DNA from: Streptomyces sp. Ru72
GTDB taxonomy: Bacteria > Actinomycetota > Actinomycetes > Streptomycetales > Streptomycetaceae
Direction: 5' to 3'
Assembly: GCF_002920635.1 (NCBI RefSeq)
Contig: NZ_PQSR01000035.1
Coordinates: 1-64,000, forward strand
DNA: 64,000 bases
The notes under the pieces are model-generated. The model saw nothing but the letters and a program-made list of their open reading frames with translations, had not been told where the DNA came from and searched no databases. The translations under genes were made by a program, and so were the position numbers. Numbering within the stretch: the stretch's first letter is position 1; each line of letters starts with the position of its first letter. Positions 34,169 through 43,239 of this stretch are shown one piece after another.

Positions 34169-35405
34169 CGGGTTCCGCCCCGTCGTCAAGGGACGCGGGG
34201 CGCAGCTCGGTGGCGAGGTCGAGGGCGACGCGCTGCACACGGTCGAACGCCTCGGCGACGTGGCGCACCTCCGCCCCGGCCCGGCCCGGGACCGCGAGTG
34301 GTGCGGGCGGGCCCGGGTGCTCGACCCAAGTGCCGTGCCGCCCGGCGGCGACGGCGCGCGGCGGCTGTGTGGCGGCCGCCTCCAGCGCCTGCTGGGCCAG
34401 GAAGGCGAGCGGAGTCGAGAGGGACCGGACGCAGTCGAGGGCGAGGTGGCCGAGCGCTGCGACGGTGCCGAACGCGCACAGCACGAACAGCAGCAGATCG
34501 CGCTGGGCGGCGCTCCGGAGTGCGGCGGCGCGCTCCTCCACGTCCTTGCCGAGCGAGATCTGCACCGCGCGCAGTCCGTCGTCGGTGGAGGTCATGGACT
34601 CCCACCAGGCGATCGGGGGAATGGCGGCCGTGGTGAGCCGGCCGTCCGCGTGCACGGCGACGCTCTCGTAGGCGAGGGCGCGTTCGGCCTCGGGTGTGCC
34701 GAACACGGCGTCGAGGCGCCGTCGCTGGGCCGCGGTGGCCGAGTGCGGAAAGCTCTCAAGGGCGGCGAGCCTGGCCGCACGGAGCTGCAGGAAGCGGTTG
34801 TAGTCGTCGCCGCGGAACCGTCCGGCGCGTAGCGAGCCCAGGACGATGGCGCGCTCCTCGTCCGCGGACTCCTTGGCGTCGCCGAGGATGTCGAGCGCCC
34901 GGCAGGAGGCGCGGAGCCGGGCGTCGTACACGTCGTCGAGGCCGAGCTCGACCCGGTCGAGGACGGTGATGCCGGTGCTGAAGGAGGCGAAGGTCTCCTG
35001 GAAGGCGCCGGTACCGTCGTCGGCGTGCCGGCGGATCGCGGTCAGCCCGTCGAGCCGTCCCAGGGACGCGCGCACGGAGGCGGCGGCAGCATCGTCCCGG
35101 CCCCGCAGCTCCCGTTCCAGCCGGGCGCGTGCGGTGTCGGTGGCTCTGCGCTGCGCGGGCAGCTTCGCGCCGAACTGCCGTACGCCGCCGACGTATCCGG
35201 TGGTCAGCCCGCGTTCCTTCTGCAGCTCGTGGACGAGCCCCTGGAGGGCGGTCTCGAGCCGGGCATGGTCGGCGGTGGCGGCCGCGTCGCGGTGTCGGGA
35301 GATCTGCTGGGCGGCTGCCGCGCCGAGCAGGGCGAGCAGGACGGCGAGGGCGAGGACGAGGAACCTCAGCAGCCTGGCGCGGGTGGTGGGGGGTGTGACG
35401 TCCAC
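34128..35405 (-). CDS. Nitrate/nitrite-sensing (NIT) domain membrane protein without kinase module
   Basis: The 425-residue protein has an N-terminal transmembrane helix (about 14-32) and a long helical extracellular NIT domain (about 40-300; HELQKERGLTTGYV is a NIT signature). A second membrane helix lies at about 307-330, then a HAMP-like region to the end. NIT domains sense nitrate and nitrite. Streptomyces NIT proteins of the conservon type continue into a histidine kinase ATPase domain, absent here, so this is either a truncated sensor or a stand-alone signalling subunit. It converges with the substrate-binding-protein gene, overlapping 41 bases. GTG 35405 is the most upstream reasonable start. 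Confidence 0.75.
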   Translation of the reverse strand: MDVTPPTTRARLLRFLVLALAVLLALLGAAAAQQISRHRDAAATADHARLETALQGLVHELQKERGLTTGYVGGVRQFGAKLPAQRRATDTARARLERELRGRDDAAAASVRASLGRLDGLTAIRRHADDGTGAFQETFASFSTGITVLDRVELGLDDVYDARLRASCRALDILGDAKESADEERAIVLGSLRAGRFRGDDYNRFLQLRAARLAALESFPHSATAAQRRRLDAVFGTPEAERALAYESVAVHADGRLTTAAIPPIAWWESMTSTDDGLRAVQISLGKDVEERAAALRSAAQRDLLLFVLCAFGTVAALGHLALDCVRSLSTPLAFLAQQALEAAATQPPRAVAAGRHGTWVEHPGPPAPLAVPGRAGAEVRHVAEAFDRVQRVALDLATELRPASLDDGAEPVSSSAPEVRSATC

Positions 35406-35545
35406 TGATGAAGTGCCTTATATGGAGGACGAATGGTCGGAGGGGCAGAAAATCGTTCTGCCCCCGGCCAACGATCACCATGGCGCACCGGTCACCAGAT
35501 CATGTGCTTGTTTCACCTGAGGGACATCTTTTTAAGCAGCGGACG

Positions 35546-36733
35546 TCAGCAGTCGCAGCCGCAGTCACATCCGTCGCCGCAGGAACAGCAGTTGCCGCAG
35601 CACTCACAGCAGTCGCCGCAACCGCCACAGTCGCAGTCGCAGTTGTTGCACCATCCCTCGCGCCTCTTCCGCGACCACGGTCCTTCGAACTCGTCGGCGC
35701 AGCACACCTGGCAGGTGCAGCACAGCCCCATGGCGACCGCGCAGCCGGCCAGAAAGCCCCGCTTGCCGGGCTTCGAGAGGTCCTCCGTGGTGTGCGGACC
35801 GTCCTGCCGCGGTGGGCCGAAGGCGCCCTGGGGGCCGTGCCCGCAGGACTCGGTGCCGAAGGCCCGGTCCACCGAGCGCCGCAACTCGTGGACGAGCAGG
35901 ACGTGCGCGAGCCGCCCATCGCCGCTGTGTCCTTCCGGAAAGGCCCCGGACCCCCAGGCCACTTCGCGCAGCGCGAGGCGTATCCCGTGCAACGCGTCGT
36001 CGGCGAGGCGACGGGCCTCCTCCAGTGAGGTACCCGTAGCGGCCAGCGGGTTCCAGCCGCCCGACGCGGCGTCCGCCTCCCGGTCCTCCACGGCGTCCAG
36101 CAGGTGTGCCAGCCGCCCGAAGAGCCGGCCGGCCTCGGCGAGCGGTGCGGCGTTGCCGGGGCGCCCGGCGAGGACCGCCGTGTGCGCGAAGGCGGCGGCG
36201 GTGGCGGTCTCGGTCGGTTCGGTGACGGCCAGGAGCGGAGTGCCGGGCCCTGCGAGCGCCTCGATGCCCACCTGCCGCTCCACGGCGTCCACCAGCACGG
36301 CGGTGTCGAACCCGACGTCGGAGCCGGTACGGGCCCCTGCGCTGCCCCAGTTCCGGGCCACCCGGCGTGCGGCGAACGCGACCGGCGCGCGCGCCAACAA
36401 CCCGTCTCCGTCGGCCATGTGGTCGCGCACCTTGGCGGAGGCGAGCACCAGCGACACGGCGGCCGCGAGCCGTGCCCCCTCGCCCCGCGCGACGGACGCG
36501 GTGCGCATCCCGCGCAACGGGCACGGACCGGCGGTGCGCCGCCACCCCGCGGACCCCCCGGCCTGAGCCTCCGTCAGAACAGAGATCAGCAGGCTGTCGT
36601 AGTTGGTGACGACACGCGCGAGCTGGCCGTGGTCCCGGCGCAGCGCGAGACACAGCCCGCACAAGTGCGCCATCCACTGGGCCCTCAGGCCCTCGCTCAT
36701 CCGGTGACGGCAGGGCCGGACCATTCCGAACAC
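35546..36733 (-). CDS. DUF5685 family protein with Cys-rich tail
   Basis: The 395-residue protein starts VFGMVRPCRHRMSEGL and has a conserved CGLC motif (about residue 25-28), matching the DUF5685 family of actinobacterial proteins of unknown function. A helical middle part follows. The last 45 residues contain a CCTCQVCCADE segment and then end in a run of CNNCDCDCGGCGDC-type sequence, more than 20 Cys in total. These can bind metal, an iron-sulfur cluster or form disulfides. GTG 36733 has GGGGGAG five bases upstream. It is divergent from the sepF-like gene and codirectional with the NIT gene. Confidence 0.8.
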   Translation of the reverse strand: MFGMVRPCRHRMSEGLRAQWMAHLCGLCLALRRDHGQLARVVTNYDSLLISVLTEAQAGGSAGWRRTAGPCPLRGMRTASVARGEGARLAAAVSLVLASAKVRDHMADGDGLLARAPVAFAARRVARNWGSAGARTGSDVGFDTAVLVDAVERQVGIEALAGPGTPLLAVTEPTETATAAAFAHTAVLAGRPGNAAPLAEAGRLFGRLAHLLDAVEDREADAASGGWNPLAATGTSLEEARRLADDALHGIRLALREVAWGSGAFPEGHSGDGRLAHVLLVHELRRSVDRAFGTESCGHGPQGAFGPPRQDGPHTTEDLSKPGKRGFLAGCAVAMGLCCTCQVCCADEFEGPWSRKRREGWCNNCDCDCGGCGDCCECCGNCCSCGDGCDCGCDC

Positions 36734-37025
36734 GACACTCCCCCGTGGCTCGTACGATGTTGAGCTGCGGCAGATTATCCGCCGACTCGTTCACCCGTAC
36801 GCACCCATCGTCACCCGGACGCCGCGACAAATCGTATTTCACTCATAGTCAGCAGGCGTCTGAGCCCGAACTCTTGGGGCATACGGCCTCTCGACGGATC
36901 CGCTGTGCACCAGTACCGTCACGAAACCCCCGCGCGGCGTCTATCCCCTTGGCGCCACATCCGCATCATGGACGACCATGGGGTTGCGGAAGGCATGAAA
37001 AAGACCGCTGTGAGAGGAGGCGTCC

Positions 37026-37463
37026 ATGGGATCGGTGCGCAAGGCGAGTGCCTGGCTCGGCCTCGTCGACGACAACGATGACGAGCGTTACTACGACGAC
37101 GACTACGCCGAGGACCAGGAGCACGGCGACGCCTGGGTGACCGACCCGCGCGTCAAGGTCGCCTCCGACACGGCGGAGGAGAAGGGCCGCCGGATCGGCA
37201 CGGTCACCCCGGACAGCTTCCGGGACGCCCGGGCCATCGGCGAGCTGTTCCGGGACGGGGTCCCGGTCATCATGAACCTCACCAACATGGAGCCCGGCGA
37301 CGCCAAGCGCGTGGTCGACTTCGCGGCCGGGCTGATCTTCGGCCTGCGCGGCTCGATCGACCGTGTCTCCAGCCGGGTGTTCCTGCTGACCCCGGCGAAC
37401 ACGGAGATCGTCAGCGGCGACACCGCGAGCCGGCAGGGCGACGGCTTCTTCAACCAGAGCTGA
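37026..37463 (+). CDS. SepF-like cell-division protein (paralogue)
   Basis: The 145-residue protein has an N-terminal membrane-binding amphipathic segment (MGSVRKASAWLGLVDD), a variable Asp/Glu/Tyr-rich linker, and the SepF core (about 70-135): DARAIGELFRDGVPVIMNLT and FAAGLIFGLRGSIDRVSSRVF. SepF links FtsZ filaments to the membrane in actinobacteria. This gene stands alone; the standard sepF lies beside ftsZ elsewhere, so this is a second SepF-type paralogue, from memory like SCO1749. GAGAGGAGG lies upstream of ATG 37026. A hairpin terminator directly follows. Confidence 0.88.
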   Translation: MGSVRKASAWLGLVDDNDDERYYDDDYAEDQEHGDAWVTDPRVKVASDTAEEKGRRIGTVTPDSFRDARAIGELFRDGVPVIMNLTNMEPGDAKRVVDFAAGLIFGLRGSIDRVSSRVFLLTPANTEIVSGDTASRQGDGFFNQS

Positions 37464-37488
37464 GGCAGGGCCGCTCACCGGCCCTGCC
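37464..37488. terminator. Bidirectional hairpin terminator between sepF-like and acyl-CoA dehydrogenase genes
   Basis: A perfect 10-bp stem GGCAGGGCCG/CGGCCCTGCC with a five-base loop begins immediately after the sepF-like stop codon and lies 17 bases after the stop codon of the convergent dehydrogenase gene. Confidence 0.75.
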
Positions 37489-37505
37489 CGCTCCCGGGTT
37501 CCGGG

Positions 37506-38696
37506 TCAGCGGAAGGCGTCGAGTCCGGTGAGCGCCTTGCCCAGCACGAGCTGGTGCATCTCGACGGTGCCCTCATAGGTGAGAACCGACTCCAGATTGG
37601 TGGCGTGCCGCATCACGGGGTACTCGAGGGAGATCCCGTTGGCGCCGAGGATCGTGCGCGCGGTGCGGCAGATCTCGATGGCCTCGCGGACGTTGTTGAG
37701 CTTGCCGAAGCTGACCTGTTCGGGACGCAGCCGTCCCGCGTCCATGCGCCGCCCCAGATGGTGGGCGAGCAGAATCCCCTTGTGCAGTTCGACCGCCATG
37801 TCGGCGAGCTTGGCCTGGGTGAGCTGGAATCCCCCGATGGGCCTGCCGAACTGTTCCCTGCTCTTGGCGTACTCCACGGCGGCCTCGAAGCACGACCGGG
37901 CGGCCCCCATGGCACCCCACACGATCCCGTAGCGGGCGTGGGACAGACAGCTGAGCGGTCCCTTGAGTCCTGCGACCCCGGGGAGTACGGCGTCGGCGGG
38001 CAGCCGTACGTCGTCTAGGACCAGCTCGCTGGTGACGGAGGCGCGCAGGGACCACTTGTGCTTGATCTCCGGGGCGGAGAAGCCCGGGCTGTCGGTGGGG
38101 ACGACGAACCCGCGGATACCGTCGTCCGTGTGCGCCCAGACGACGGCGACCCCGGCGACGGAGCCGTTGGTGATCCACATCTTGCGGCCGCTGAGGACCC
38201 AGTCGGAGCCGTCGCGCTTGGCGTACGTCCGCATCGAGGCCGGGTCGGAGCCGTGGGCGGGTTCGGTGAGCCCGAAGCAGCCGATGACCTCCCCGGCGGC
38301 CATGCGCGGCAGCCACTGCTGCTTCTGCTCCTCGCTGCCGTAGCGGTGGATGGCGTACATGGCGAGGGAGCCCTGCACGGAGACCAGGGACCGGATACCG
38401 GAGTCCGCGGCCTCGAGTTCCAGGCAGGCGAGCCCGTACTGCACGGCGCTGGCTCCCGCGCAGCCGTAGCCGCTGAGGGACATACCGAGGGCGCCGATGC
38501 CGCCCAGCTCACGGGCGAGCTCGCGGATGCCGGGCAGCTCGCCCTTCTCGTACCACTCGGCGACGAAGGGCAGCACGCGGTCCGCCGCCCAGGCCCGTAC
38601 GGTGTCGCGGATGGCGCGGTCCTCGGCGTCCAGCAGGTCGTCGATCCCCAGCGGGTCGGCCGGGTCGAAGGGTGGCAACGTCGAGGACGCGGTCAT
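37506..38696 (-). CDS. Acyl-CoA dehydrogenase, glutaryl-CoA dehydrogenase-like
   Basis: The 396-residue flavoprotein has the family signatures GCFGLTEPAHGSDPASM (about 140-157, acyl-CoA/FAD site), WVLSGRKMWITNG (about 170) and C-terminal YEGTVEMHQLVLGKALTG. The YEGT segment holds the catalytic Glu position of glutaryl-CoA dehydrogenases. It should oxidise glutaryl-CoA or a related dicarboxylic acyl-CoA in lysine or tryptophan breakdown. ATG 38696 has GGAGG about eight bases upstream. It is convergent to the sepF-like gene and codirectional with the MFS gene, about 140 bases away. Exact substrate is inferred from the motif. Confidence 0.88.
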   Translation of the reverse strand: MTASSTLPPFDPADPLGIDDLLDAEDRAIRDTVRAWAADRVLPFVAEWYEKGELPGIRELARELGGIGALGMSLSGYGCAGASAVQYGLACLELEAADSGIRSLVSVQGSLAMYAIHRYGSEEQKQQWLPRMAAGEVIGCFGLTEPAHGSDPASMRTYAKRDGSDWVLSGRKMWITNGSVAGVAVVWAHTDDGIRGFVVPTDSPGFSAPEIKHKWSLRASVTSELVLDDVRLPADAVLPGVAGLKGPLSCLSHARYGIVWGAMGAARSCFEAAVEYAKSREQFGRPIGGFQLTQAKLADMAVELHKGILLAHHLGRRMDAGRLRPEQVSFGKLNNVREAIEICRTARTILGANGISLEYPVMRHATNLESVLTYEGTVEMHQLVLGKALTGLDAFR

Positions 38697-38837
38697 GGGG
38701 GCAGCCTCCGTGACACTGAAAACTAACAGCGCTAGCCAAGTTGGACGGGGCCGACGCTACGGCGCGGCGCGCTCCACGTCCAGTACCGGGCCGGGCCCAC
38801 CCGGGCACCTCGTTGCAGGGGGTGGGAAAGGCCGTGG

Positions 38838-40439
38838 CTACGCCGAGACGCGCGTGTCGGCGGCCTCGCGCGAGGTCGGCACGGCGGCCGGAGGCGCCTC
38901 ACAGTTCATCGCCCGCGGCAGCCTCACGGCCATCACGGCCCCCAGCAGCAACAGCCCCGCACTCACCAGCAGCGTCACATGCAGACCGTGCACGAAGGAG
39001 TCCCGCGCGGCGGTGCGCAGTGCGGCGCCCCGCGCACCGCCCAGCCGGTCCGCCACTTCGTACGCCTCGCCCAGCGAGTGCCCCGCCGCCCGTGACGCCC
39101 CGGCCGGCACTCCGGGCACTGAGGACAGCCTGGGCGCGTACGCCGCGTTCATCACGCTGCCCAGCAGCGCGATGCCGATGCCCGCGCCCAGCTGGTACGA
39201 CGTCTCACCGATCGCCGCCGCGCCGCCGGACTGCTCCTGCGGCGCCTCGCTCAGCATCGACTCGTACGCCGCGAACAGCGTGGTCTCCAGCCCGAAGCCC
39301 AGCAGGACGAAACCGGACAGCAGCAGTGCCGGGTCGTCCTCCCCGCCCATCGCCGTCAGCAGGAGCACCGCCGCCGCCGTGAGGCAGAAGCCGAAGGCGA
39401 CCATCCGGCGCGGGCCGAACCGGTGCAGCAGGTGGGAGCCGACCAGGCCCGCCGCCATCGCCGCGAACGTCAGCGGCAGCAGCCTGAGGCCCGTCTGCAG
39501 TGGCGAGAGACGCAGCACCAGTTGCAGGTACTGTGCCGCGATCAGCTCCAGGCCGACCAGCGCGAGCATCGCCAGCACGATGCACCCCACCGATGTGCTG
39601 AACGCCGGACGCGCGAACATCCTCAGGTCCACCAGGGGGTGCGCGCGGCGTCGCTGCCGCCGTACGAAACCCGTCAGCAGGACCGCGCCCACCAGCAACG
39701 GCAGCAGGGTGGCCGGGCCCAACGGCGGCTCACCGCCGCCGAGCCGCTTCACTCCGAGTACCAGCCCGAAGAGACCGCCCGCCGCCATGAGCGCACCGAC
39801 CACGTCCCACGGGCCGTCCCGCTCCCCCCTCGACTCGGGCAGCAGCAGCCGTCCGACCGGCAGACTGACCAGCATCAGCGGGATGTTGATCAGGAAGACC
39901 GAACCCCACCAGAAGTGCTCGAGCAGGAAGCCGCCGAGCAGCGGACCGACCGCCGCGCCCACGGCGGCCACCGCGCTCCAGACGCCTATCGCCAGCGCTC
40001 GCTCGCGCCGGTCGGGGAACACCTGGCGCAGGATGGACAGCGTCGCCGGCATGATCATCGCGCCGCCCACGCCGAGCAGCGCCCGCGCCGTGATCAGCAC
40101 CTGGGCGTCCTGGGCGAGGGCGGCGACACCCGAGGCGACTCCGAAGAGTCCGTAGCCGAGCAGCAGGACGCGTCTGCGACCGATCCGGTCGCCCAGTGTG
40201 CCGAACAGGATCAGCAGCGAGGCACAGACGAGCGGATAGGTGTCGACGATCCAGAGCAGTTCTATCGCGCCGGGCTTGAGATCCTCGGTGACGGCGGGCA
40301 TCGCCACGTGCAGCACGGTCGCGTCGAGGGCGACGAGCAGCAGGCTCGCACAGAGGACGACGAGCACGACCCAGCGGTTGGCACCCACCCCGGCCGTCCT
40401 ACGGCGCAGCCGAGCGGCGCCCGTGGTCGTCCCGGACAT
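38838..40439 (-). CDS. MFS drug/proton antiporter (EmrB/QacA, 14 helices)
   Basis: The 533-residue protein is a DHA2-type efflux pump with 14 predicted helices. The first helix is RWVVLVVLCASLLLVALDAT, and the motif GTLGDRIGRRRVLLLGYG at helix 2-3 is the conserved MFS motif A (GxLaDrxGrkxxl). Antiporter-type motif C can be placed near GGAMIMPATLSILR. It should export hydrophobic or cationic drugs using the proton gradient. ATG 40439 has GGGAGG seven bases upstream. No TetR-type regulator is adjacent. It is divergent from the PIG-V-like gene. Confidence 0.9.
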   Translation of the reverse strand: MSGTTTGAARLRRRTAGVGANRWVVLVVLCASLLLVALDATVLHVAMPAVTEDLKPGAIELLWIVDTYPLVCASLLILFGTLGDRIGRRRVLLLGYGLFGVASGVAALAQDAQVLITARALLGVGGAMIMPATLSILRQVFPDRRERALAIGVWSAVAAVGAAVGPLLGGFLLEHFWWGSVFLINIPLMLVSLPVGRLLLPESRGERDGPWDVVGALMAAGGLFGLVLGVKRLGGGEPPLGPATLLPLLVGAVLLTGFVRRQRRRAHPLVDLRMFARPAFSTSVGCIVLAMLALVGLELIAAQYLQLVLRLSPLQTGLRLLPLTFAAMAAGLVGSHLLHRFGPRRMVAFGFCLTAAAVLLLTAMGGEDDPALLLSGFVLLGFGLETTLFAAYESMLSEAPQEQSGGAAAIGETSYQLGAGIGIALLGSVMNAAYAPRLSSVPGVPAGASRAAGHSLGEAYEVADRLGGARGAALRTAARDSFVHGLHVTLLVSAGLLLLGAVMAVRLPRAMNCEAPPAAVPTSREAADTRVSA

Positions 40440-40683
40440 GTACGTACCTCCCAGATGGTCCCTCGTTTCGGCGGATCCACGAGGTGGGGACGTCCCCGTG
40501 GTAACGGCCGGGAGGAGCGGTACTCCGGGCCCGCGCAACGAAGCGAGTGAGTGGTCAGCGTACGCGAGTTCCCCCGGCCGTCACGTGGCAGACCTCTCAC
40601 GTTCCTCTGGGAGAGGGTGTGGTATGCGCCACGCCTCCCCCGGTCACCACGCACGGATGACCGCTGCGGTTCCGTACGGCGCC

Positions 40684-40689
40684 GATAAT
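40684..40689 (+). promoter_or_regulatory. -10 element GATAAT for leaderless PIG-V-like transcript
   Basis: GATAAT ends seven bases before GTG 40697, with no ribosome-binding site between. This is the same spacing as the other leaderless candidates in the window. Confidence 0.48.
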
Positions 40690-40696
40690 CGAGCGC

Positions 40697-41869
40697 GTGA
40701 CCGATCTTGCAACGCGCCGGGTGCCGCCCCCCACCGGCACCGTGCGCCGGGCCGCCCCCGCCCTGGCGGGGTACGCAGCCGTGCGCGCCCTGGGGCTCGT
40801 CGTGCTCGCCGTGTGGAGCGCGGCGCGCGGCACGAGCCCGCACACGCTGCTGAGCGCCCGTTGGGACTCGCTGTGGTACACCCGGGTCGCCGCGCTCGGT
40901 TACGGCTACGAGGTCCGGCTGCCGAACGGCGACGTGCACTCGAACCTCGCGTTCTTCCCGCTGCTGCCCTGGCTGGAGCGGCTCGGCGCGGCACTCACCC
41001 CGCTGTCGTACGCCGACGCGGGCCTCGCCGTCTCGACGATCGCCTCGCTCGCCGCGGCCTGGGGGATCTTCGCCGTCGCGGACCATGTGTACGGGCGCCG
41101 TGTCGGAGTGTGCGCGGTGCTGGTGTGGGCGGCACTGCCGGTCGGGATCGTGCAGTCGACGGCGTACAGCGAGTCCTTGTTCACGGCGCTGGCCGCCTGG
41201 GCGCTGCACGCGGTGCTGAGGGACCGCTGGGTGAGTGCGGGCCTGCTCGCGTCGCTGGCGGGCCTGACCCGTCCGGTCGGTGCGGCCGTGGTCGCGGCCG
41301 TGTGGGTGGCGGCGATCCTTTCGTGTCTACGCGACCGGGATGCGTCGGCGGCGGACGGGCGGACGGGCGGCCCGGTCCGCCGGGCGCTGGGGATGCTCCT
41401 CGCCCCGCTCGGCGCCGCCGGGTACGTCCTGTGGGTCGGGCACCGCACCGGCCGGGGCCCGCTCGGCTACCTCGACGTCCAGGCGGGCTGGCGCAACGGC
41501 TTCGACGGCGGCTACGCCTTCGCGCGCTTCGCCGCCGCCAAGTTCACGTCGCCGGCCTCGGTGCCGGCCGGCCTGGGTCTGGTGGCCGGGGTCGCGTTGA
41601 TCGTCTGGTTGTACGCGGTGTGCGTACGGCAGGGCCAGCCGCTGCCGTTGCTCGTGTACACGGGCGTGGTCACGGCGCTCGCGCTCGGCGCGGCAAGCTA
41701 CTTCGGCTCCAAACCGCGCCTCCTGATGCCCGCCTTCCCGCTGCTGCTGCCCCTCGCCCGCGCTCTCGCCCGGGGACGGACACCGGCTTCGGCGTCGGTG
41801 CTCGGCGGTGTCGCGGTGGCATCGGCCCTCTACGGAGCGTTGTGGCTGAACGGCTCCGGTCCCCTGTGA
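40697..41869 (+). CDS. PIG-V-like polytopic mannosyltransferase (GT-C type)
   Basis: The 390-residue membrane protein has about nine helices. The first outer loop contains the pattern SARWDSLWYTRVAALGYGY (about residues 51-70), with the WDS(x)WYxxIA motif typical of PIG-V/GT-C mannosyltransferases. SNLAFFPLLPWLERLG follows, also typical of the family. Such enzymes use polyprenyl-phosphate mannose donors to glycosylate lipids or proteins outside the membrane. The gene is monocistronic with a probable leaderless start. It is followed at about 240 bases by the PAP2 phosphatase gene, a possible partner in lipid-phosphate recycling; that link is inference. Confidence 0.8.
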   Translation: MTDLATRRVPPPTGTVRRAAPALAGYAAVRALGLVVLAVWSAARGTSPHTLLSARWDSLWYTRVAALGYGYEVRLPNGDVHSNLAFFPLLPWLERLGAALTPLSYADAGLAVSTIASLAAAWGIFAVADHVYGRRVGVCAVLVWAALPVGIVQSTAYSESLFTALAAWALHAVLRDRWVSAGLLASLAGLTRPVGAAVVAAVWVAAILSCLRDRDASAADGRTGGPVRRALGMLLAPLGAAGYVLWVGHRTGRGPLGYLDVQAGWRNGFDGGYAFARFAAAKFTSPASVPAGLGLVAGVALIVWLYAVCVRQGQPLPLLVYTGVVTALALGAASYFGSKPRLLMPAFPLLLPLARALARGRTPASASVLGGVAVASALYGALWLNGSGPL

Positions 41870-42097
41870 TCCACTCCGCGACGGGCGGTGGTCGGCCGGG
41901 GAATTGAGTCCCAGCATTCGGTGAACGAATAGATAAGGGTCCACAAAACACGGACCCGCGGAGATCAATGGAATTGAAGGTCACTCCTCGCGGCTCATTG
42001 CGGAATCCGTCGAAATAAACGGCCTGTTGAGAGGAATCCCACATCACATCGTCATCACGACCCCAGTGTTTCGGGCGGGTTCACAGCTCACCCGCTG

Positions 42098-42103
42098 TAA
42101 CGT
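42098..42103 (+). promoter_or_regulatory. -10 element TAACGT for leaderless PAP2 transcript
   Basis: TAACGT (TANNNT pattern) ends seven bases before GTG 42111, with no ribosome-binding site between. Confidence 0.48.
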
Positions 42104-42110
42104 CGATTGA

Positions 42111-43127
42111 GTGCGTACCGAACGAAAGCTGAGCCGTTGGGAGCGGGTCTTCGCCCGGTTGGACCGTGAGCCGAGCCGACCGGCCCACATCGACGTGCCC
42201 AGGATGAGCCGGCACCGAGTGGTTCTCTTCTCGGCAACTCTGGCCTTCTACTTGGCGATCGTGTGGGCCGTCGTCGTCTCCTCCTGGCTGGTCCGGCTCG
42301 ACTGGCAGGTCATGTTCTTCCGGCCGTACCAGCAGTGGCCGCAGATCCACGCGTTCCTCGACTACTACGTGGTGCTCGGCCAGCGCGGTCCCACCGCGGT
42401 GATGGTCGCGGCCTGGCTCGGCTGGCGCTCCTGGCGGCAGCACACCCTGCGCCCGCTGCTCACCCTGGCCACGGCGCTGCTGCTGCTCAACATCACGGTC
42501 GGTGCCGCCAAGTACGGCATGGGCCGTCTCGGACCGCACTACGCGACCGTGATCGGGTCGAACGAGATGTGGCGCGGCGGCGATATATTCCCCTCCGGTC
42601 ACACCGCGAACGCCGTGGTGACCTGGGGCATCCTCGCCTATCTGGCCTCCACGCCGCGAGCCAGACGCTGGCTGTCCGCGCTCTCCGCGGTGACCTCCCT
42701 GGGGGTCGGCATGACCACCGTCTACCTCGGTACGCACTGGCTGAGCGATGTGCTCCTCGGCTGGGCCGCGGGCCTGCTGATCCTGCTGGCGCTGCCCTGG
42801 TTCGAGTCGCCGATCGCCACCGCCGAGGTCCGCATCCTGGCGCTGCGGGACCGCCTGCGCAGCCGCGGTGCCGCCTCCGTGCCCGCTCCGGCCCCGGTCG
42901 GCGCCCCGTCGCTGGTCGTCGCCCCGCGCGCCGCCGACGAGCCGGCGCCCGTGTGGGAGCCGGTGACCGCCACCCGCGGGTCCCGCTCACCGGCGTACCT
43001 GGCCCCGGGACCGCACCTGACCCGGGCGGAACGCACTCCGGTCACCCCGGTGGGCAGCCGCCGCCCGCCGCACTCGGACCGCGCCTCGCGCGGCACCGCC
43101 TCGGCCCGGCCCCTGGCGGGCGGCTGA
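42111..43127 (+). CDS. PAP2-family phosphatase (membrane lipid-phosphate phosphatase)
   Basis: The 338-residue protein has five to six membrane helices and the three PAP2 motifs: KYGMGRLGP (motif 1, about residue 135), PSGHT (motif 2, about 162) and YLGTHWLSDV (motif 3, about 205). The usual Ser-Arg of motif 3 is Thr-Thr here, while the catalytic His and Asp are kept. The family dephosphorylates undecaprenyl pyrophosphate, phosphatidate and similar lipids on the outer membrane face. The C-terminal tail (about 75 residues) is Pro/Ala/Arg-rich and probably disordered. A strong hairpin terminator follows. Confidence 0.87.
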   Translation: MRTERKLSRWERVFARLDREPSRPAHIDVPRMSRHRVVLFSATLAFYLAIVWAVVVSSWLVRLDWQVMFFRPYQQWPQIHAFLDYYVVLGQRGPTAVMVAAWLGWRSWRQHTLRPLLTLATALLLLNITVGAAKYGMGRLGPHYATVIGSNEMWRGGDIFPSGHTANAVVTWGILAYLASTPRARRWLSALSAVTSLGVGMTTVYLGTHWLSDVLLGWAAGLLILLALPWFESPIATAEVRILALRDRLRSRGAASVPAPAPVGAPSLVVAPRAADEPAPVWEPVTATRGSRSPAYLAPGPHLTRAERTPVTPVGSRRPPHSDRASRGTASARPLAGG

Positions 43128-43186
43128 GCGGCCCGCATCGCGGGGACCGGTACGCACACCCGCCTCTCCGCAGGGCTTGGAACTCC

Positions 43187-43216
43187 AAGGCCCCGGCTCC
43201 TGGGAGCCGGGGCCTT
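43187..43216. terminator. Bidirectional hairpin terminator
   Basis: A perfect 13-bp stem (AAGGCCCCGGCTC and its complement) around a four-base loop lies between the PAP2 and I78 genes, which converge. It should stop transcription in both directions. Confidence 0.85.
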
Positions 43217-43239
43217 CGTCATGGGTGCGCGCGGTTCGG

